A DNA stretch of 22,500 nt, taken from assembly GCA_000320545.1 (NCBI GenBank), contig ADNK01003312.1, forward strand, positions 1-22,500. Reading direction: 5' to 3'. The notes beneath the pieces were generated by a model that was not told the origin of the DNA, did not search any database, and saw only the letters and a list, made by a program, of their open reading frames with translations. The position numbers and the translations under genes are program-made. The DNA comes from Bigelowiella natans CCMP2755. Lineage: Eukaryota > Cercozoa > Chlorarachniophyceae. How positions within the stretch are numbered: position 1 is the stretch's first letter; the number at the start of each line of letters is the position of its first letter. Positions 9,817-18,735 of the stretch are shown piece after piece.

Positions 9817-10261
9817 TATAATTTGTTATTATTAACGTATTCCAATGACAAAGTTGTCAAGAGGCTTTACTATTTGCTCTGTGATTGATTCATACACAAA
9901 GTCCCAGCATGCATCGTCACCGCACAACCTTCCTGCGCCGATAACGACGTAATCGGCAATTGTTGTTTGAAACGAATCTGATTGATGGTGATCGTAAGTA
10001 ATGACAACGAGACAAGCTCATACATAACAAGATGAAATATAGACAAATGCATATTAATATTAAAAACCATAGAGCTCACAGGCTCAGAAAACGCAACGCC
10101 GAATCAATCTGAGTACCAGCTTCGATGTCTTGTGTTGTCGCAGCTACGAGATCTGTGGCGTTTCTGGGGAGATTTTGCTTATCCGAAATCTCTCCTATTA
10201 TTATTAGCACCAATAGAGACAGAGAGAATGTCATCCTGACCTGTCTTGTTAAACGAATCAT
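2820..10261 (-). CDS. GMC-family FAD-dependent oxidoreductase, 34 exons, about 602 aa
   Basis: Flavoenzyme of the glucose-methanol-choline family, which oxidises alcohols, sugars or choline using FAD; the substrate cannot be read from sequence. Residues 1-25 form a basic then hydrophobic leader ([13 protein letters not shown]), so secretory or plastid entry is likely. Visible motifs: Rossmann GAGSAG (62-67); FAD-ribose Glu85 in [21 protein letters not shown], which fits GMC signature 1 (134-157); [17 protein letters not shown], close to signature 2 (337-353); active-site His536 in [11 protein letters not shown]; Asn580 in [15 protein letters not shown]. Exons (minus order): 10261-10117, 9977-9929, 9747-9710, 9616-9576, 9402-9332, 9135-9100, 8904-8885, 8715-8667, 8494-8447, 8256-8201, 8068-8042, 7867-7803, 7703-7623, 7405-7376, 7259-7227, 7162-7117, 6970-6921, 6791-6678, 6536-6501, 6431-6387, 6164-6134, 5960-5898, 5586-5532, 5377-5338, 4963-4930, 4770-4711, 4563-4509, 4371-4311, 4210-4147, 3790-3756, 3628-3570, 3392-3347, 3160-3109, 2893-2820. 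Phases agree at every junction and the total is divisible by 3. The weakest parts are the exon 18 boundaries (it could start at 6737), the exon 29/30 donors, and the choice of Met at 10261 or 10234. Choline dehydrogenase-like, alcohol oxidase-like and fatty-acid-photodecarboxylase-like roles all remain open. Confidence 0.9.
2921..2993. repeat. compound (CA)n-(CT)n microsatellite, last GMC intron
   Basis: (CA)n at 2921-2953 runs into (CT)n at 2955-2993. It lies inside the last oxidoreductase intron (2894-3108), which separates the exon ending PIIPN from the one encoding the terminal [12 protein letters not shown]. Confidence 0.95.
3487..3516. repeat. (TA)n microsatellite in GMC intron
   Basis: Pure TA repeat within the intron 3393-3569 of the oxidoreductase. 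Confidence 0.95.
4607..4628. repeat. 22-nt poly-C (poly-G in sense RNA), GMC intron
   Basis: Uninterrupted C run in intron 4564-4710. In the sense (minus) strand it is a G22 run. Confidence 0.95.
4885..4916. repeat. (CA)n microsatellite in GMC intron
   Basis: Dinucleotide run, with imperfect CA flanks back to 4860, inside intron 4771-4929. It reads (TG)n in the sense strand. Confidence 0.95.
5464..5484. repeat. poly-C tract in GMC intron
   Basis: C15, one T, then C5. It lies in intron 5378-5531 and is G-rich in the sense strand. Confidence 0.9.
5595..5636. repeat. (GA)n microsatellite serving as acceptor pyrimidine tract
   Basis: In the minus-sense transcript this reads (CU)n and lies only a few bases upstream of the UUCGCAG acceptor for exon 23 (5586-5532). 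It therefore appears to be the polypyrimidine tract itself. Confidence 0.85.
6012..6057. repeat. (CA)n microsatellite in GMC intron
   Basis: Dinucleotide run in intron 5961-6133, between the exon encoding [10 protein letters not shown] and the one encoding [10 protein letters not shown]. Confidence 0.95.
7501..7514. repeat. G14 homopolymer in GMC intron
   Basis: G run preceded by further G-rich sequence from 7486, in intron 7406-7622. It is C-rich in the sense strand. Confidence 0.9.
8123..8146. repeat. (TA)n microsatellite in GMC intron
   Basis: TA run in intron 8069-8200, between the exon encoding [11 protein letters not shown] and the one encoding SSTAHGKG. Confidence 0.95.
8726..8786. 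repeat. compound (CA)n-(TA)n microsatellite in GMC intron
   Basis: CA repeats (8726-8753) pass into TA repeats (8754-8786), in intron 8716-8884, directly downstream of the 20-nt microexon in transcript order. Confidence 0.95.
8885..8904 (-). other. 20-nt microexon of the GMC gene (exon 7)
   Basis: The 20 bases encode HIRCTR plus split codons on both sides. They are flanked in sense by AATAAG and GTGCGT. They restore phase between the exon ending in phase 2 at 9100 and the exon starting in phase 1 at 8715, and complete the conserved [11 protein letters not shown] block where the family usually has PRG-x-x-x-GG-S/T. The acceptor has a poor pyrimidine tract. Confidence 0.75.
9143..9172. repeat. 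(CA)n microsatellite abutting a splice acceptor
   Basis: In sense this is (UG)n followed by AUUGCAG, the acceptor of exon 6 (9135-9100). No other pyrimidine tract separates the repeat from the acceptor. Confidence 0.9.
9229..9282. repeat. (GA)n microsatellite in the same GMC intron
   Basis: In sense, (CU)n upstream of the (UG)n tract in intron 9136-9331. The intron is largely two microsatellites in series. Confidence 0.95.
9779..9813. repeat. (GT)n microsatellite in GMC intron
   Basis: Dinucleotide run in intron 9748-9928, which splits the Rossmann motif between GAGS and [11 protein letters not shown]. It reads (CA)n in sense. Confidence 0.95.
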
Positions 10262-12353
10262 TCACAAAACTTAGGAAATAGCAAGCATCCGCACATCGGT
10301 GTAGGGAGTTATGCATTTCTTTGAAGAAACGTTGTGGTGCTATTTGAAGACTACCGATGAGGTAAGGAGCTCCAAACTTCTCCAATATTTCCTGCGTGCA
10401 GTATCATGGTAATGTATTTAAAGTGTGTGTATGTGTTTTCAGAGAAAGAGAGAAGGGGGGGGGGGGAGAAGGGGGTCCAGAATATGATGCATATCAATTT
10501 TAAATGGTGTTAATTCTTCCGAACCGAGTGATGAAGATGATGAAAGATATTCGTTGCATCCTTTTGATAACAATAAACTTCAGGTGATAATAGGCATCAG
10601 AGTAGCAAAATTGCATAGGCATACTGTCGCGTATCTTATTTCTCTGCTTCCTTGAGAGAAGCAAGCACCCAGAGGGATGAATAGAGCCACAGTACGTACC
10701 CGTGCTGCATACTGTGTTAGTTGCATGGTGTTATTACAACCTTTCCTGCGTTGTCCAAGATCGGCTGCTTGTTACCTGTTTAGATACCCATCAATATGGC
10801 TGCTCAGCATTGTGTTAAAGTCCATTCCGACTTTATAATTACGAACGTACATGTAACTTTGTGCGTGCGTGCGTGCGTGCGCGCGCGTGTGTTCAAATAC
10901 GCTTCCAAATGAGCATGATTAATGGTGGATGTGTTTCATTGCGGCAGACCCGGATGCAGGGCAAGCCATTCAGTCACATCGTAGACATTTCCTAAGTAGA
11001 GCATAGAAGTCCCGGGTTCAAATCAAGCAAGCTGTAGCCACGCCATATATGCGTATATTAGGAGAAATGCCATAGCATCACCAATGACCATAATTTCGAA
11101 ACAATATCGTCTGCAATGTGTGACATTACAGTATACCGTCAATTATTATCCAGCAATCTGTTTCCTTGCTATGCCTCCGAACCTCAGCCACCGTGAACCT
11201 TAAATGCAAAGGAGGGGGTGGATTATGCTTTAAAGATACATACGGTACTCTCCACGTACTTCTCACGATCGATTTCATTGAAGGTTATTCGAACGCATAG
11301 ACAGGTCAGTACCTCTTTGTCTCTGTTTCTGCGTGCGAATACTGATTGCGGTGGTACAAGCTTCCGACTAAGGCCAAAGCGGATCCTGTCGCTAAAGCCT
11401 GATGGGAGATCACACTCGATTCATTTTGTGTGATAAAGAGAGCGAGAACGGAAGAGGAAGAAAGAGGGGGAGTAGTGGGATTCGTGTAGCTGGGGGAAGG
11501 ACAGGGAAATGACACCTTCAGTCCCCTCCTGCGTGACCAGTACGTACTAGATCAAATAAACAAGGGAGTTAATCGAAAGCGTCATCGAGCTTTCTATTAA
11601 CCCACCGCTTCCCTTCATTCGCAGAGAACAGGGGAAAATCTACCAAACATGAATTTCAACTCGACGAACGAAAAGAGCGCCTCCTTGGAAACATGGGGGG
11701 AGGGGCGCGAGGTAGATACCCAAGTCGACGTAACCCTGACATCCATCCACGTGCTGTCACCTTCAGTCCCCTTCCAAAGACAGATTCTCGCAATAATATA
11801 TATATTCCTGATGATTAAAACGGCATGCGTTTTTGCATCGTCGCATCCAACCGGATTGACGTAATACAGAAATCAGCGACTTTTCTCGTCGGTGGGTATT
11901 GCATTTTATTCTGAAATTTTCTTCGTGGTCAAAGCAATCAACATAGGAGAAAATGCACTGGCAAGCTGGCAAGCGAAGATGACAGAAATCGCTCATTTTC
12001 TCGAACAAGCCATATGATGTTTTCTCGAATAAAAAACGTTCCAAAATGAGTAATTCGGGGAGAGAGATTTGTTCTGGATTTTTCGAAATCAACAAGCATT
12101 TTTCCTTGTCTCAGTGTAATTTTCAACAACGCGTTTCAGAAATTCGCCAGCAGCGGCTGCAAGAAAACGTCTGAATATACGCCTTTTTCCAGCTACGACA
12201 TGTGGAATATTTTGTCGCAATATCTCACCCATATTTGCTTCCGGGAATGGCGTTCTGCAATGGGCAGCATCGGTTGCGCGTTTACTTTTCTCCTTGAACT
12301 CTGGACCCCCACCCTTCCCCCCCCCCTCTCCCTTCCGCCCGTAATGCCGTAAT
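10262..12353. promoter_or_regulatory. 2.1-kb region between divergent genes
   Basis: It separates the minus-strand oxidoreductase start (10261) from the plus-strand J-protein start (12363), so it should hold both promoters and both 5' UTRs. No core promoter element is convincing. It contains a Z-DNA-prone GTGC tract (10861-10892), a G run at 10456-10467, and a pyrimidine-rich stretch (12306-12338) just upstream of the J-protein start. Open frames at 11218-11433 (+) and 11763-12095 (-) show no family motif and no clear exon boundaries, so I call no gene here. Confidence 0.5.
10861..10892. repeat. (GTGC)n / (GC)n alternating purine-pyrimidine tract
   Basis: Four to five GTGC units pass into GCGCGC and GTGTGT, a strictly alternating purine-pyrimidine run of about 32 bp. 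Such runs favour Z-DNA. It lies in the divergent intergenic region. Confidence 0.85.
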
Positions 12354-12357
12354 GTGA
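12344..12357 (+). promoter_or_regulatory. two overlapping minimal upstream ORFs before the J-protein start
   Basis: ATG CCG TAA (12344-12352) overlaps ATG TGA (12352-12357), and the proposed main ATG follows at 12363. If this segment is in the mRNA leader, a scanning ribosome would meet a two-codon uORF and then a start-stop element within 20 nt of the main start. Transcription start is unknown. Confidence 0.4.
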
Positions 12358-12362
12358 TTCAT

Positions 12363-12818
12363 ATGAAATGCTTACGGCTGCGCAGGGGGATACTTCTCTG
12401 GATATTTATCGTAAGCCTGGTTGGGAAAGTTTGCGTCCACACAGGCAGAAAGGCAGCAACTACTTCGCGGCTATCTTTGCCGCGGCTACGCGGGGTCAGA
12501 GGGGGGAGACCTGTACTGAATGAAGAGCAGCTTACTCGACCAGATTGGTGGCATGGTGGACAGAGAATATCAAGCTCAACGGTTCTCCCCTCCGCGTTTT
12601 GTTCCTTGACATGCTATTTTTGAATATTTATTGCTTTTGCAGATCTTCTCTCGTCTGCGAGGGGGTGGGGTGGGACACCCAATCGAGGATGGTCCGAAGC
12701 GAGACTATTACGAAGTCCTTGGGTTGAAGAAGGTATCCAACGAAAGGCGCCCCGTACATAGTACACATAGATTGGGAAAGAACGAAAATGAACATATTAA
12801 AAAATAAATAAATAAAAA

Positions 12819-12863
<45 letters not shown>

Positions 12864-13595
12864 GTGTGTGTGTGTGTTAGGGTGCCACGGAGGACGAAAT
12901 CAAAAAGGCCTACAGAAAGCTTTCGATCAAAGTATACCCACCCCATTCCAAATATTACTATTTGTGCGTGTGTTTGTCTGTCCAGCCATGTGTTTGTGTG
13001 CTTGCACCGTATTGGGTTAGATGCCATTTTTTAATGGAACAGAGTCTTCTTCGTCATCATCGTCGCTGACCATAACATAGGAGCACCCTGATAAAAAAAA
13101 GACAAAGCCAGAGAAGGAGAAGGCTCATCGCATATTCAAAGAAATTGGAGAGGTATTCCTTCGCAATCACCTCTATCGTATTCCGGCGAGGAAGCGCCTA
13201 AGCTTTTGGAATGATCTTTGCAACTTTCGTAAATGTGCTTGTGGTAATTCTCTCATATTGGGCCCTAATAAGGAGAAACTTAATGAGAGCCCGCGATTTC
13301 GCAGAAATATTGGACTTTAGATTCCACGACTAGCTTACAATGCATATTCTAAAAAATTAAAAAGGGCTCATGAGCGTGCAAATATGCGTTTTGCTGCAGG
13401 CCTACTACGTTCTAAGCGACCCTAAGAAGCGCAAGTTGTACGACGACGGCGGGCATGAAGCCGTCATGTATGCAGGTAGTTATCTTGCGGTTATCATCAT
13501 TGGTAAAGCGTAGAGCACACGGAGGCACATTTCTTTGAGTCTCGAGTCTTTCATATGAATAGAACTAGTTTTTGGAATGCAGAGCTAGAACACGT

Positions 13596-13637
<42 letters not shown>

Positions 13638-15516
13638 GCAACACACACGTAAACAGACGAAGGCGGAGGAGGCCACCACGGCGAGATGATGGGGGGATTT
13701 GACTTTGAAGATGCCGAGTCTTTATTCAAGTAATCATTGCTACATGCTTTATGGCAGCAATATATGATACCAACATCGGTGACAATAAACCAGTGGTGAG
13801 GAGGATGATCATGTGTTTACGTGAAGCTGGTGTGTGCTCGTACTGTCAAGGGTTATGTTTCATTGGAAATTCGATCTTTGACTGTTTTTCCTCAAGGCAA
13901 TTCTTCGGGGGAAAAGACCCTTTTTCTTCCTTTTTCTCTGGATTTGGAGGTAGACGTCACATTGAATTTGCTATGTTCTCGCGCGCGCGTGCACACGCTA
14001 ATACTGCATCGGAACTCATGCATACAAACACACTTCAGGGGACGACAACGATGATGCCTTCGGCGGGTATCTGATGGGAAAATACAATATATCATTGGAG
14101 ATAAAGATGATGATGATGATGATGATGATGATGGTGATGCTGATATATGTGAAGTCCAAGTAGTACTGCGATTTACCTTTCGATTCTTCGCATTTCTCCA
14201 AATAGCACGTCAAGTTCTTTTTCATGAAAATTAACGTCCGGATCATACTTCCTTAGCTTCGGTGGAGGGAACGTATTCTCATCCTCAGTCACCTTTGGGG
14301 GGGGGTAAGGATGTAGATTACTGCTAAAACAAGAGTAGAGTGAGACGGCGACGCTCATGATGGTTACGATGAACACGTTGTTATTGCATGCCATTCTGTT
14401 GAAGAGTCGTTCCCATTCCTTTCGTTTGCTTTTATTGCTTGGCCTTCTAGCGGGGGTTTCACATCATCGTCGACATCTCGGAGAATGACCAGAGATTCCC
14501 AAGGCCGCCAAGTCGTAGAGGAAATCACCAAGGTCCTCATTATGCGGCCATTCGATTACACGTGCATGCTTTCATGTGCGTGTGCGTGTGCTGGGACAAC
14601 CGTTTCTGGAAATGTTCAGTGTGCTCAGTTGCATGTGTTGCATGTGTTGCTCAGACGACAAAACCTGATGGAAATGTCGAGGAAGTTGTACGGAGAAAGG
14701 TATTGCACATATGCACAACACACACACGCACACACACTCACACACTCACGTGTGCGCGCGCGCATGCATTTAACATAGACTTTTCTCGCATAATATTCGA
14801 TATACCTGTTATAAATACGTGCAACAGCTAGGAGATGGCAAAGTAGAGGAGACCCGTCGGCAGCTTCCACGTCTTTCCGATGGAAAAACGGGCAGAGGTG
14901 GAGGAGGAGGAGGAGGGAGCGGGAAACAGCATGGAATTCAACGGTAGCACAACAGTGCTTATTATTCACCATATGCTAGGATAGATAGCTGCTACTATAC
15001 GCTTTGCACACACAAACACACACACCTAGAGAGAGGGCACTAATCACGTTCCTGTTGTGGAGAAGAGGATCCCAATCCATACAACGAACACTCGCCTTAT
15101 AGTATCATTCTCACCATCGTCATAATCATCATAATCACCTTCATCATCATCATCATGAATCCCTTCTCCCTGCACTTATCAGTCAGGAGTTTGGAGGTGA
15201 GGATGACTTTTTCGGGGGGCTAGGAGACATGCTCTCCTTTGGCAGAGAGGCGGGAGGCCACGGCGCCGGCAGTAGTATGTTTGGATTTAACGATGATGAT
15301 GACGACGAAGACGATTTAAGCGACGATCAAGACGATGATGATGAAGATGAGGACGATGATGATAACCCGAACAGCAGCAAGAGGCACAGAAATGGCAATG
15401 GTAGTAGTAGTAGTAAGAGAGAGCCGTCGATGAAGCACAGCAATAGAAACGATGCCTACCGAAGTAGCAGCAATAAGGGCGGGGGTTCCAAACCAAAAAT
15501 TGAGACTCTGGAGTAG
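12363..15516 (+). CDS. J-domain co-chaperone (DnaJ/HSP40, DNAJB6-like), 12 exons, about 412 aa
   Basis: Co-chaperone that stimulates Hsp70 ATPase through its J domain. Exons: 12363-12581, 12643-12732, 12881-12931, 13081-13152, 13400-13475, 13657-13729, 13897-13949, 14039-14066, 14451-14532, 14655-14699, 14828-14943, 15183-15516. Every junction is GT-AG and in phase, and the total is divisible by 3. The J domain begins at DYYEVLGLKK (about residue 94) and carries the catalytic HPD at 122-124. A Gly/Phe region follows (about 170-226) with FDFEDAESLFKQFFGGKDPF, closely resembling DNAJB6/B2-type proteins. Next comes TSSSTSRRM...VVEEITK...EEVVRRK, matching the 'STSTKxVNGxKIxTKxIxENG' block of that group; then a Gly7 run and an acidic run of 24 residues (339-362). 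Zinc fingers are absent (type B). Exon 1 encodes MKCLRLRRGILLWIFIVSL, a signal-peptide-like leader, which is unusual for DNAJB6-like proteins. Exon 1, with its weak donor at 12582 and a 61-nt intron, is the least certain part. The C-terminus (ETLE) has no KDEL-type signal. Confidence 0.9.
12823..12877. repeat. (AT)n-(TG)n microsatellite forming the acceptor side of DnaJ intron 2
   Basis: AT repeats (12823-12860) lead into TG repeats (12861-12877), followed by TTAG at the intron end (12880). The conserved GATEDEIKKAYRKLS exon starts at 12881, so the TG repeat occupies the polypyrimidine position. Confidence 0.9.
13599..13635. repeat. (CA)n microsatellite in DnaJ intron
   Basis: Dinucleotide run 21 nt upstream of the acceptor for the Gly-rich exon 13657-13729. 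Confidence 0.95.
14106..14133. repeat. (GAT)n triplet repeat in DnaJ intron 8
   Basis: Pure trinucleotide run in intron 14067-14450, the longest intron of this gene. The same triplet recurs in the coding acidic tail at 15291-15362. Confidence 0.95.
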
Positions 15517-16563
15517 CAACAGTGCTATAAAAATGACGGCGCTCATACACACACACACGCACACTCTAACACCACGACATCGACATGGATCGATTGGTCT
15601 ATTTGTTACAATGTCAATGCTCTAGTGTTAGAGGCAGTCTACCTAGCTACTAGTGTTGTCTACTATTCCAGTTAGCGTTTCTGCAATCAACGACAAAGTG
15701 TACTATTGAAAAGATATGTATCTCAAATATGTTACTGCATACCAACATGTCAGCAACTACTGCAGGCATGCACTTCTAGACTTCCGCATTATCTAGTACT
15801 ATATTGTGACAGTGTGACAGTCGTACATAGTATGATTGCACACGTATATGTTCTTCCGTATACATAGCTCTACTCATCGCATCGCTATCATAAACTTGCC
15901 GAGATAAACGTTGAATTCGTGAGCAACAATAGACTCGACGAAATTTGTAAATGATAGCAAGCAAGCAGGCACACACATAGACATATATCTTTTTGCACAC
16001 TCTTTAGAGTTGCATTGTGCATGCGCGCGCGGCACGCGCAGCTGTAATATGCACACCATTTGATGTATACATGCATGCACTCTATCCTCCTACATAACAT
16101 TCGTCCGCATAGCAGCAGCAGAATAAAATCACTTTACGAATAATTTGCTATGCTAGCATGGCTCTGCAATTTAAATTTGTACATTACAATCATCATTTTT
16201 CTTCCTGGCCGGTACCATCGTCAGAATTGTTATTCGTGCTTTTACTATGCACAATCCTATGACAAAATGAGTGGAAGTTGACATAAGATTGATGCATTTG
16301 GATACGATAAATGAATTCTATAATTCAACAGCAAGATAAAAATATACGCATATGTATCTACCGTAGTGGTGTATATCTTGCAAATGATAATATTTCAACG
16401 CAAAAATCATGTAATAACCACCACTACTATCACTGCGACCATAACAATAGTATCAGCGATTTTGATACAGCGACATGACAGTCATTGTCTATCATAGAGA
16501 AATAAAATACGATAGGTTTCCTCCTCCAAAGCATTGGATAAATTGAAATACTTAGCGGCTAGT
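15517..16563. other. intergenic region between convergent genes
   Basis: It lies between the J-protein stop (15516) and the stop of the minus-strand unknown gene (16564). No exon chain is visible. It contains CA runs near 15546-15565, a GC-alternating stretch (16022-16040), and an ATGCTAGCAT palindrome (16150-16159). An AATAAA overlaps the stop of the minus-strand gene in sense. It presumably holds both 3' UTRs. Confidence 0.5.
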
Positions 16564-18116
16564 TTATTTTTTAAGTTGCAACCTCAAAGCATATTCGAGG
16601 ACGTCTCGACTGATTTTATCCAAAGATCCACCCTTCGCATTGCCGTCATCTGACGTATTCCAAAAGGGTGTTGTAAGAGTGGCAGACGCAGTGACGAGCA
16701 TGCATGTTCCCCTCGCTGCTATCTTTCAAAAGATCTATATCTTCCAAGGTCTATTTTGCTGATGGCATTATGCTTCAAATTGTGTCTTTAGTGTGAGGCA
16801 GGGCATGAGATTCAAGAGTGCTGTTATTCATGCAGAATCCCTCCGACATCGACGTAGCTACACACGGATGCGGCGTCAATGCTGCAAATCGTAGCGCCTC
16901 TCTTCGGATCTTGTCGATGACACCATTATGGAGGCGGAGAAGACATGAAAAACAAATCATCCAAAATATCCATACCGCTCTTCTCGATGAAGTCTCCGGC
17001 ACATTCCTCCCAAACCGCATGCCGAAGAACACTTGCGCTTGTAGAGGAGAAAGAAGAGGCAGCTTCATCCCTCAAATCTCGCAAAACCTCAAACGTCTAA
17101 GATGTCCAAGCATGACACAATAAAGACGTGTCCTCGATCGAGCATCTCAAACGATCACACCGAAAGCGAGCGCCTCAGCTCTCAACAAGAACGAACAAAA
17201 CAAAAACGAAAACCCTTCCGTGTTTTTGCCATTAAAAAAAGTTCCAATTTGCTATTTTGGAAGAATTGCGTGTGGCATCACTCGGACCGCTCATTTTATT
17301 CTATTGCTTTCCTCTACAAAGTCCTCAATCACTAATCACCTTTGTGTCAATGTCGCACAACACGTCTCGCAGCTCAATTAGCGAGGTTGTTGACAGGATT
17401 GCAGAATCGCCCAAAGCTGCAGTTGTTGTCGTATCTGACGATAAATCACGTCTGCTTGAGCGTGCACCCACCTCCCCATTATATGTTTCTTTTTCTTCGC
17501 GGCTGATCTCCTTCTTACTCTTCAACTCTTTGCCATTTCCTATATTCATGGAATGCCTTTCGTCGGCAGCGTGAGGCGATGACAACCAAGAGTCGAAGCA
17601 TATCCTAAGGGCAGATCGTGTTGTTGTTAGGCTGATGAATGCCTCAAGCAGATAAAGCGAGCATTGGAAGCTACGCGACAGTGAAAGAACTTTTAGAGCG
17701 AAAGAAAGAAAGAAAAATTTATAACGCAAGCTAATCGGGCTGTTTTCGTTAGTATATCACTCCAGCCAAAGCACCAACTCGAGTTACGACTAGAATGGAT
17801 TCATTTTCATTCAATGTCTCCATTTGATAATCTTGGGGAAGTCAAAATTCGTCGGTCAACACCCCAGCGTACATTGAGGCTGAACCCTACCGTTGCATCT
17901 GCTTGGCAAGGCGCATTTGTGCGCGCTGGAACATTATCGCGTCTTCTTCATTTATATCAAGTTTCTGTCGGTGAGAACAAAGGTATTCTGTAAGCGCAAT
18001 CATTCAGAGCAAACCCCAATTGATACTCAACTCTCAAATGCAGGTGAAACAACCATATTACGACTCTAAGCACATCGCCTGAAATATTTAACATCTCTCC
18101 CCTACTTATATTCGTT

Positions 18117-18158
<42 letters not shown>

Positions 18159-18231
18159 GTGTAGAGCCTACTTTCGCAAGCCTCCGCACGCGCATTAACA
18201 CCTATCGATCGATATTTGGAACACGCACATG

Positions 18232-18267
<36 letters not shown>

Positions 18268-18689
18268 GACAGAGCGAGAGAGAGGGAGAGAGAGGGAGAG
18301 AAAGAGGGAGAGAGAGTGAGCCGGGGGGCGAGGTATAAGGATAAGTATAAACATAATACATGTATGCACGTGCGGGCGCGTGCGTGTGTGTATCTATGTG
18401 TGATTTAAGGGTGGTTGCTTTAGTTTCCATGCCCCCCTCTTTCTCACCACTTGTTCCTGTTGACTGTCTTCAGGATTGAGATGGAGAGCAGGAGAGTCGT
18501 CGATACCGTCATCCCAACCATGCTCATTATATGAAGAGATGGTACTATTTGTATGAACGACAGCATCGGCAGTAGCAATAACGCTTTCATTGAAATTTTT
18601 GGAAGCCCCCTCGAATTTCACCCGAGCAATATTCGCCTGCACTTCTTTCCTACAGATGTGTGAATACACGTATGTATGTATCTATACAT

Positions 18690-18735
<46 letters not shown>

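Noticed and set aside
10980-11035. Possible tRNA, from a GGGTTCAAATC T-loop-like string
   Set aside because: The flanking bases do not form a T stem, and no acceptor, D or anticodon arms could be drawn.
11763-12095. 110-codon minus-strand open frame
   Set aside because: No recognisable motif, no convincing splice signals, and AT-rich non-coding texture. Left as intergenic.
13751-14074. 107-codon plus-strand open frame
   Set aside because: It runs through intron and two DnaJ exons in a mixed frame. The exons QFFGGKDPFSSFF and DDNDDAFGG explain the conserved part.
16818-17123. Plus-strand and alternative minus-strand frames over the same DNA
   Set aside because: The minus frame TFEVLRDLRDEAASS... 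joins in phase to the exon at 17340; the others have no partners.
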